From: Synechococcales cyanobacterium C42_A2020_086
Lineage (GTDB): Bacteria; Cyanobacteriota; Cyanobacteriia; Elainellales; Elainellaceae
Direction: 5' to 3'
DNA: 64,000 nucleotides
NCBI GenBank assembly: GCA_015272325.1
Contig: JACYLU010000001.1
Span: 62,001 to 126,000 of the forward strand
Part shown: positions 1 through 6,554 of the stretch, one piece after another
Layout of the letters: the number at the start of each line of letters is the position of its first letter
Numbering within the stretch: the first letter of the stretch is position 1
Position numbers and translations under genes: made by a program
Notes under the pieces: generated by a model
Databases searched by the model: none
Told to the model about the DNA's origin: nothing
Seen by the model: only the letters and a program-made list of their open reading frames with translations

Positions 1-79
1 GCGCGACTACTTTGGCGCTCACACCTACGAACGCATCGACAAACCCAGAGGCGAATTCTTTCACGCTGACTGGTTCTAA
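1..79 (+). CDS. gnd: 6-phosphogluconate dehydrogenase, C-terminal end (partial)
   Basis: Only the last 25 codons and the TAA stop are inside the window. The translated tail runs RDYFGAHTYERID and ends FHADWF, which matches the conserved C-terminus of decarboxylating 6-phosphogluconate dehydrogenase (the 'R-D-[YF]-FGAH..ERID...FH..W' ending). The enzyme makes ribulose-5-phosphate and NADPH in the oxidative pentose phosphate pathway. It is followed by a plausible rho-independent terminator. The identification rests on this short tail alone. Confidence 0.72.
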   Translation, partial: RDYFGAHTYERIDKPRGEFFHADWF

Positions 80-110
80 CACCAGACCAAAACGTTGCTT
101 CGGTTCAGCA

Positions 111-148
111 AGAGGATGGTGTTCTGCGGAATACTGTCCTCTTTTTCT
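111..148 (+). terminator. Rho-independent terminator after gnd
   Basis: Arms AGAGGA and TCCTCT, helped by an inner GT/AC pair, are followed directly by TTTTCT. It lies about 30 bases after the gnd stop on the same strand. Confidence 0.65.
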
Positions 149-174
149 GTAAGAACCTGTTCTGTAAGAACCTG
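145..174. repeat. Two-copy 15-bp tandem duplication
   Basis: TTCTGTAAGAACCTG occurs twice head to tail with no mismatch, starting inside the T-tract of the gnd terminator. It is one of many similar duplications in this window, each with a different unit. A second one, 10 bp x 2 (TAATGCCCGG/TAATGCCCAG), lies at 221-240. Confidence 0.9.
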
Positions 175-300
175 GTCTTCAACGACCGGAGTCCTAATAA
201 TCAATTTCCTACTAACCAATTAATGCCCGGTAATGCCCAGTGAGAGAATGGGTTGAACCCCTGAAAGCCGCTTATCGGACCTTAAGGTTAAAAGGTTAAT

Positions 301-373
<73 letters not shown>

Positions 374-812
374 GAACAGTCTTTTAAAATAGCACACTAT
401 TAGGCAAAACCGCAATTTAGAGTTTCAAACTATCAAATCGTTTAGGAGGTTCAGCTACCTCTAGGTTCAGAAACTGTATTGATGGGTGGCTCTTTTTTCA
501 GCAAAAAGATGAGGATATCGGACTCGCAATCATATTTAACTTTCATTGGTCGCCAACATCTGTTTGCATTAGCTCAAAGCGATTTATTCATGATTTATTC
601 ATCATTAGAATCATTGTCCTTGCCCCAGTCATTTTTCTGCTCTCGCCAGACTTTTCTCTAAACCGGCGATTTCTTTGTGCCAGTAGTTGATTCAGTTTGT
701 ATCTGGAACACGGTGGCAAATCCTCGACGGCAATAAACGGCAATATGGCACTGCGATACGCCCAATTGCGAGACGGCGTCGAAGGAGCCCACGCCAGTCT
801 TGAAGGTTGGCA
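374..812. other. Intergenic region, no gene recognised
   Basis: Lies between the tRNA gene and the end of the hydrolase. An 11-bp tandem duplication (GATTTATTCAT x 2) sits at 581-602 and a weak hairpin CTTTTT/AAAAAG near 491-508. A 60-codon plus-strand reading frame at 479-661 has no ribosome site and no recognisable protein features, so I do not call it. Confidence 0.5.
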
Positions 813-1712
813 CTATTCGATGGCGTAAGCTTGGCGGATGTCGTTGAGGGCGTGTTGCAGGTCTTGGGCGTGCAGCCAGCCGACAAAGCCCGCATACAGG
901 CAGGTTCCTTGCGGACCGGCGACAAACACATGGTTTACGCCGAGGGGGTTTCGCCAGCCGCGAATCGTGCCGCCGTTGTCGAGGTGCATCAACACTTTGG
1001 CTTCCGCAAAATCACGGCGGTGGCCGTCGGTCATGCCCGGTACGGCGTGGAGGCGGCGGATGATGTGGTCGATTTCGATCGATTCACCGATATTGTGGTC
1101 TTGCCAGAAGTCTTGAATGGTGGCAATTACCATTGCATGATGGCGCGAGGCCGGATGGGAGACACCCGGCAAGCAGACAAAGTGGGCATTCGCGAATTTG
1201 GTGCAGTCGATCGTCACGGTGCCATCGCTGCCGTTGTCGTAGTCGCCGGCGATCACGAGGGTAGGAATTTCGGCGGCAATCGCTTCGGCAATGGGCTTGC
1301 GGTTGATGCCCAGATCGCGAGCAATGCCGATGCCCAGCCCCAACGGGTCGATCAGCCGCCCTAAGTCCGAGCCACCCACCGGCGACCCAATCAGGACCAA
1401 GGAGTGAATTTGCAACCACCAGTCGGGATGGCGATGCAGCACCTCCAGCCAGATCAAGCCGCCCATCGAATGACCGACAATCCGCAGCGGCACGTTGGGA
1501 TAGGTGGCAATCTGCTGACTGGCTACCTGCTCCACGATTTTAATTAGCGGCTCGATCCACAGCCAGGTGTTTAGATAGCCGAGGTTGGGCGCGACGATCA
1601 GTGTTTGCTCGGTGGCTAGGCTTTTGGCCAGGGTGGTCATGGCGCGGTTGTCATCAGCCCAGCCATGCTGAGTGAACAAAATAAAGTCGGGTGAGTTAGA
1701 AAGATCCTGCAT
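813..1712 (-). CDS. Alpha/beta hydrolase (lipase/esterase-like)
   Basis: 299 residues. The nucleophile elbow GHSMGG is at residues 80-85 (Ser82), an HGW oxyanion-loop motif is near residue 16, and IVGHSMGG sits on a predicted strand-turn-helix. D138 or D144-region acidic residues and a late His are available for a triad, but I cannot assign them firmly. The C-terminal part after about residue 215 (GNPLGVNHVFVAGPQG region) looks like an added domain. It follows the CPA1 antiporter gene by 38 bp on the same strand, so the two are probably co-transcribed. No signal peptide is seen, so it is likely cytoplasmic. The substrate is unknown. Confidence 0.82.
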   Translation of the reverse strand: MQDLSNSPDFILFTQHGWADDNRAMTTLAKSLATEQTLIVAPNLGYLNTWLWIEPLIKIVEQVASQQIATYPNVPLRIVGHSMGGLIWLEVLHRHPDWWLQIHSLVLIGSPVGGSDLGRLIDPLGLGIGIARDLGINRKPIAEAIAAEIPTLVIAGDYDNGSDGTVTIDCTKFANAHFVCLPGVSHPASRHHAMVIATIQDFWQDHNIGESIEIDHIIRRLHAVPGMTDGHRRDFAEAKVLMHLDNGGTIRGWRNPLGVNHVFVAGPQGTCLYAGFVGWLHAQDLQHALNDIRQAYAIE

Positions 1713-1750
1713 TCAGTTAGTTTGAACTCGGTCAACTTGAACAACATGGC

Positions 1751-3343
1751 TCAGTTGGGAACCGCATCAGAAACCGCTTCACTTTGTTCTAGGAGGGGTG
1801 CCAGCTCGCGACTTAGACGGCCAGCGCGCACAAACTCAGCGTAGGTATCTGCTTCCACCGACAGCAACTCTTCTTTGACCTGCTCGGTAATAAAGCGGCG
1901 CAAATTGGGATGCTCGTCTTGCAACGTATCAATTTCTTCTTCGAGGCGGGCAATTTCTCCTTTCAGCAGAGAAGTTTGATAGCGAAAAAACTCAGGCTCA
2001 ACGCCAGGGCGCTCGTCGATCTGGTCGAGATGCTGTAATACGCGCTTCAGAGCGGTCAAACGGGCAACGGTTTCAGTATAGAGCTGGCGCAGCGGTTGGT
2101 CCCCCAACAGGTCGAGGCGATCCAGCAGGGGCTTGATCGTTAATCCCTGCACCAGCAGCGTAAACAGCACAACGCCAAACACCGTGGCAATAATTTCGTC
2201 GTGACCCGGTAGCGTGGCCGGTACGCTCAGGGCTAAGGCAATCGCCACGGATCCACGCAGCCCACCCCACCAAAGCACCGTTTGTTCTGAGAGCGGAACG
2301 TCCAAGTCAGCGAGCCGGTTACTGACGGCTCCCAGTCCAAAGACCACGATCAAGCGCGTCAGAATCATAGCAACAATCGCAACGGCGATGGTTTCGATGT
2401 TTTCCGCCAGCACCGAGAAGCGAATCTGGTCGCCAATCACCAGAAACACAATTGAGTTGACAAAGAACGCCAGGAATTCCCAGAAATCGGTGACGATGAT
2501 CCGCGTCCGGGGATTCATGCCAATGCGGGAGCCAAAGTTGCCCAGAATCATGCCGGTCAGCACGACGGCGATCACGCCCGAGCCGCCTAGTTCTTCAGAT
2601 AGCAGGTAGGTGCCGTAAGCAGACACCAGCGTCAGTGATTGTTCGACCAGAGGTAAATCGAACCGCTGGGTTAGAAAGGAAATGCCAAAGCCAATCAGAC
2701 CGCCAACGGCCATGCCGACACCGACAACACGAACAAACTCCACCACGACGGACTGCATGCTAGGTTCGACGGTTCCCAACGACAGCGACACCAGAAAGCT
2801 GAACGCCACCACTGCCATGCCATCGTTAAATAAACTCTCGCCTTCCATTAGAGTCGCTAGGCGGCTGCCCACGCCGAGTTCGCGAAACAGGGCAATCACC
2901 GACACCGGATCGGTGGCCGAAAGGCTAGCTCCCAGCAACAGCGCCGTCATCAGGGGCATGCCGACTCCATAATGCACACCCCAACCAATGCCAACCACAG
3001 AAATCACCACCCCAATCACGGCATAGAGGCAAATCGGCAGCAGATAACGTTTCACCTCCTGCCATTTCAGGTTCCAGGCGGCTTCAAACAGCAAAGGCGG
3101 CAGAAAAATCGACAGAATCAGCTCAGGCGACAGATGCACCAAGCGCACGTCGATGAAAGCCAAGCCCAGTCCCACAATTACTAGCAGCAGCGTGTAGGGA
3201 ATTTGGCGAAACCAGCTGACAATCTTGGGTAGGGTGGCCACGCTCAATGATACCGAGAGCACCAGTAAAAATTGCTTGAGGCTGACATCAATGGCAGTTT
3301 CGTCTAGCTCGGCTGCGACCATCAGATCCAGGGAAATGGGCAT
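1751..3343 (-). CDS. Na+/H+ antiporter, CPA1 (NhaP-type) family
   Basis: 530 residues with about 12 hydrophobic segments over the first 410 residues, then a charged cytoplasmic tail of about 115 residues with coiled-coil character (EGEIARLEEEIDTLQDEH). CPA1 hallmarks are visible: SATDPVSVIALFRELG, with the Asp of the ion site, and EGESLFNDG. The family exchanges Na+ (or K+) for H+ across the plasma or thylakoid membrane and handles salt and pH stress. It is first in an apparent two-gene unit with the downstream alpha/beta hydrolase. The start is ATG at 3343; an in-frame Met seven residues later is possible. Confidence 0.9.
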   Translation of the reverse strand: MPISLDLMVAAELDETAIDVSLKQFLLVLSVSLSVATLPKIVSWFRQIPYTLLLVIVGLGLAFIDVRLVHLSPELILSIFLPPLLFEAAWNLKWQEVKRYLLPICLYAVIGVVISVVGIGWGVHYGVGMPLMTALLLGASLSATDPVSVIALFRELGVGSRLATLMEGESLFNDGMAVVAFSFLVSLSLGTVEPSMQSVVVEFVRVVGVGMAVGGLIGFGISFLTQRFDLPLVEQSLTLVSAYGTYLLSEELGGSGVIAVVLTGMILGNFGSRIGMNPRTRIIVTDFWEFLAFFVNSIVFLVIGDQIRFSVLAENIETIAVAIVAMILTRLIVVFGLGAVSNRLADLDVPLSEQTVLWWGGLRGSVAIALALSVPATLPGHDEIIATVFGVVLFTLLVQGLTIKPLLDRLDLLGDQPLRQLYTETVARLTALKRVLQHLDQIDERPGVEPEFFRYQTSLLKGEIARLEEEIDTLQDEHPNLRRFITEQVKEELLSVEADTYAEFVRAGRLSRELAPLLEQSEAVSDAVPN

Positions 3344-3552
3344 GGGAAATACCTACGCTCTTAACTTCAAGATTTCACCAGGTGAGATTATCGTCCGACT
3401 TTGTTGCTTGCTCCAGCGAAATACTGGTCAAAAATACTAGTGAAATAGTATCGCTATTGCCCTAAAAAATGCGCGATGGGAGTGCCACTGCGCATTTCAG
3501 TTGGGGTATTCGGAAGATGACGATAGGGCAGAAACGAATTCAGGAGCCGCCC

Positions 3553-5010
3553 CTAGCTCGGATCGGGCGCATCCAGCCATTCGCCGCTGCCATGGTGCAC
3601 GGTTTTCACCCATTTCAGCCGCTTAGGACGAAATGCCATGCGGGTCGTCGTGCTTGCCATAACAGGAATCCAGTGCAGCATGTAGGTCACACCCAGCAGC
3701 GTCTGCATCCCAGTGATAAAAATCGAGGGTAGCCGTCGTCGTGGAGTGGGGCCGTCGGGCAAACTCGTCTGCACTTGCCGCAGCCCAATGAACATGCCCA
3801 AAATCGACAGCGTCAGCGACAGGCTGGTAATCGGAATCAGCAGGGGCGGGCAGTTGCGCAGCAGCGCCATCAGGAAATCTGGTACGGCGGCCGTGGGCAG
3901 CAGGTACTGGCTGATCAAAAACATGAACAGATCCACGGTTTTGCCGGTGCCCATACGATTGCGGACAATCAGCCGCCAGTAGTCCAGGTAGCGTTGATAG
4001 CCGCCCTCGGCCCAGCGATTGCGCTGATGCCACAGCCCGATAGCATTCGTGACGCCTTCTTCACCCACCGCCGGCAGCATCAACAGATCGACATCCCAGC
4101 GGTCGAGGTGCAACCGAATCGTGAGATCCAAATCATCGGTAATGGTTTCCTCGTTCCAGCCGCCGCAGTGCTCCAGAGCATCCCGCCGCACAAATTGCCC
4201 GTTGCCTCGCAGTTCGCCAATGCCGCCGATGGCAATTCGCTGCTGCTGAATGTAGGCATCGAACACCATTTCCACAGCCTGCCCGCGAGTCCAAACATTG
4301 GCGGTGGCGTTGGTGATTGCCTTGCGTACCTGCACGGCGCCAACTCGCTCTCGCTCAAACATCGGCACAACTCGCCGCAGCAGATCTGGCGGCACCTGCG
4401 CATCAGCATCGAAAACGGCCACAATCTCGCCGCTGGTTTTGGGCAATACCTGATTCAGCGCTCCCGACTTGCCGCCGCTGGCATTGGCACTTCGACGCAC
4501 CACATGGAGCTGCGGATAAGTTTGCTTCAGCCGCTCAAGCACAATCGGCGTGCGGTCGCTGCTGTTGTCGTCAATAATCCAAACCTCATAGCGGCAGGTG
4601 GGGTAATCTAGGGTGCAAAGATTTTCGACCAACCGCCCAATCACCGCCTCCTCATTTTTGGCGGCCACCATCAGCGAAACTTGAGGATAATCAGCCAAAT
4701 CGTCGCTGTAGAGCGGCTCCGGCAGCGGAATCGGTCGCGCCAGCAGTACCCGCAGGGCGTGAATTCCCATCAGCGTCGTCAGCCCGATCACCAGCCAAGA
4801 CCCCCAAGTCGAGAGGTGCAGCGCAACGGTGCCACTCCAAATCACCGTCAAAGCTAGAGCAGCCTTGCGGCGGCGGCCGGCAAAACCGCGGGTGAATCGC
4901 GGATCGTCGTCTTCGGGTTCTCCGAAAGAGTCCGAGAACTCAGACAGGAGTGAGCTGATTGGCTCCAGTTCGTTGTAAGAATCGTTTTCTTGCCAGGAAT
5001 TCCCCTGCAT
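3553..5010 (-). CDS. GT2 processive-type glycosyltransferase, candidate monoglucosyldiacylglycerol synthase
   Basis: 485 residues. The GT2 D,D,D,QxxRW set is complete: DD at 147-148, DAD at 201-203, TDD at 291-293 and QRNRW at 329-333. There are hydrophobic segments at about 51-92 and three more after residue 358, so it is a membrane enzyme. Length, a basic GRRRKA stretch before the first membrane segment and the RPKRLKWVKTVH ending resemble, from memory, the cyanobacterial MgdA (Sll1377-type) enzymes, which move glucose from UDP-glucose to diacylglycerol as the first step to galactolipids. Cellulose or other polysaccharide synthases share the same motifs, so the exact product is an inference. 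The first 71 bases overlap the end of the radical SAM gene upstream. Confidence 0.8.
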   Translation of the reverse strand: MQGNSWQENDSYNELEPISSLLSEFSDSFGEPEDDDPRFTRGFAGRRRKAALALTVIWSGTVALHLSTWGSWLVIGLTTLMGIHALRVLLARPIPLPEPLYSDDLADYPQVSLMVAAKNEEAVIGRLVENLCTLDYPTCRYEVWIIDDNSSDRTPIVLERLKQTYPQLHVVRRSANASGGKSGALNQVLPKTSGEIVAVFDADAQVPPDLLRRVVPMFERERVGAVQVRKAITNATANVWTRGQAVEMVFDAYIQQQRIAIGGIGELRGNGQFVRRDALEHCGGWNEETITDDLDLTIRLHLDRWDVDLLMLPAVGEEGVTNAIGLWHQRNRWAEGGYQRYLDYWRLIVRNRMGTGKTVDLFMFLISQYLLPTAAVPDFLMALLRNCPPLLIPITSLSLTLSILGMFIGLRQVQTSLPDGPTPRRRLPSIFITGMQTLLGVTYMLHWIPVMASTTTRMAFRPKRLKWVKTVHHGSGEWLDAPDPS

Positions 5011-5938
5011 AGGTCATTTGATTGAGGAACCAGTATTTGTCTAACCCTTTGAAGAAGCTGGGGATGAGGTAACACCACACCGTACAGCCTTCACACACCG
5101 ATAGTTTGCCCTGAGACTGGCGATACTCTTCTACAATTTCGGATTGCCGATACAGGTCATAGAGTCGCCCGTTGATGGGGATTCCCGTCTGAGCAAAGTG
5201 ATAGCAGGGCAACAGCAGCTCATCGTGCGGCGAAATGGCAATTACCGCATCGACAGCTTTGCAGCGCGGATTCTGAGTGTCGTTGCCCCCAGCGGCGATG
5301 AACGCCAGCGCAGCCCTATTGTAGCCAACATTGCGGTACTGCTTGGCGGCAGCTTCAATGGCGGCGGCAATCTCGGGGGTAGGGTTCTTCTTGCTGTTGT
5401 AGTGGCTGTGAGCCGTAAAGGCTGGGTTGAGCCAGACGCGCACGCCTAGCCGTTCACCGAGGGCAGCTACCTCACCAATTCGCTCGTAGTTTTGGGCAGT
5501 GACGGTGTGATTGAGCACCGGATACTCACCCAGAGAAAGGGCAATCTTGACCGACTCGACCAAGGTGTCAAAAATTTTCACGCCCCGCGAATGGTCGTGG
5601 GTTTCGGCATCGGGACCATCAAGGGAGAAGTTAAGAAAGTCGATCAAGCCGCGAATTTCGTGGGCCCGCTTTGGGTAGAGGATCGTGTTAGTGGTCATGC
5701 TGGTGACAAAGCCCAGCTTCTTGGCTGCGCTGTAGATCTCCGCTACATCGGAACGCAGCAGCGGCTCTCCCCCAGTAAAATCGACATACTTGACGTTCAG
5801 CCGACGCAGGTCCATGAGATTATGTCGAATCGTCTCTAGGCTAGCTTCCTGCTTTGGCTCTAGGGCCCAAATATCGCAGAAGTGACAGCGAGCATTGCAG
5901 CGGTAGGTGAGGTAGTAGTTCGCAACTAACGGGGGCAT
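4940..5938 (-). CDS. Radical SAM enzyme with extra C-terminal cysteines
   Basis: 332 residues. The SAM/[4Fe-4S] motif CNARCHFC (Cys14, 18, 21) is followed by the GGEPLL motif at about residues 56-61. The C-terminal third has Cys226, Cys245, Cys282, Cys285 and Cys289, a spacing suggestive of an auxiliary cluster (SPASM/Twitch-like). Such enzymes use 5'-deoxyadenosyl radicals to modify peptides, lipids or cofactors; the substrate here is unknown. It is transcribed directly into the GT2 gene with a 71-bp overlap, so the products are likely made together and may act on the same molecule. No signal peptide or membrane segment is seen. Confidence 0.85.
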   Translation of the reverse strand: MPPLVANYYLTYRCNARCHFCDIWALEPKQEASLETIRHNLMDLRRLNVKYVDFTGGEPLLRSDVAEIYSAAKKLGFVTSMTTNTILYPKRAHEIRGLIDFLNFSLDGPDAETHDHSRGVKIFDTLVESVKIALSLGEYPVLNHTVTAQNYERIGEVAALGERLGVRVWLNPAFTAHSHYNSKKNPTPEIAAAIEAAAKQYRNVGYNRAALAFIAAGGNDTQNPRCKAVDAVIAISPHDELLLPCYHFAQTGIPINGRLYDLYRQSEIVEEYRQSQGKLSVCEGCTVWCYLIPSFFKGLDKYWFLNQMTYAGEFLARKRFLQRTGANQLTPV

Positions 5939-6554
5939 AGCACTCCACAGAGTTATTGACCTAAAAACCGACTCTTCTTCTCAAGCAATGGCCATTCGGT
6001 TGATCTATTTCGATGGGTATCAACGTCTATAAATCGGTGAAGAATCGAGTCGCAAGAGTGTAACAAAACTGCCAATCTTGCCTAAAAGCAACATCAACAG
6101 CTAACCACGTTGCCATTAGTTTACCAACAGACGTACAACTTTATGAAGTAAATCTTAAGCCCGTGTCATAGAGAAATCTCTGGAGACGGAGTAGAGGCAA
6201 TCGCTGATCTTAGAGCCACCTTGAGCCGGATTTCTCCCTAGAGAATTTACAGAGAGGGCTAGAGGTGACGCGTGGTAAAAGTAGCGCCATAATCGCCTCG
6301 GTGCCTTCAGTGGTGCGGGTTTGACCAGACGAACCCGAAGCAATCGCCAACTCGGTGAGCGACAATGGAATCAATTCCGTGATCCGGTGACCGGCTCTAA
6401 CTCGCTGGCGGCGTTGGTTTGCAGCGCCCGTGGGAGAAATTAGGTCATTCTCAGGAGCGCATTTTGCTGGATGTGGCACTGAAATGGATCGAGTACAGTG
6501 AATTCGTTTGCCCATTTCGAGGCATACAGTGAGCCATCAGACAAAGGGTTGTCC
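5939..6554. other. Divergent intergenic region, no gene recognised
   Basis: Separates the minus-strand radical SAM gene from the plus-strand kinase-NACHT gene and must hold both promoters. About 6155-6515 is GC-rich and open on the minus strand in two frames (101 and 62 codons). Neither has a ribosome site or a recognisable motif. Decayed coding sequence is possible, but I cannot support it. Confidence 0.4.

Noticed and set aside
479-661. 60-codon open frame after the tRNA gene
   Set aside because: Low-complexity composition, no ribosome site, and a local duplication inside it.
807-1364. 185-codon plus-strand open frame opposite the alpha/beta hydrolase
   Set aside because: The minus strand carries the GHSMGG nucleophile elbow and a full fold; this frame is a shadow.
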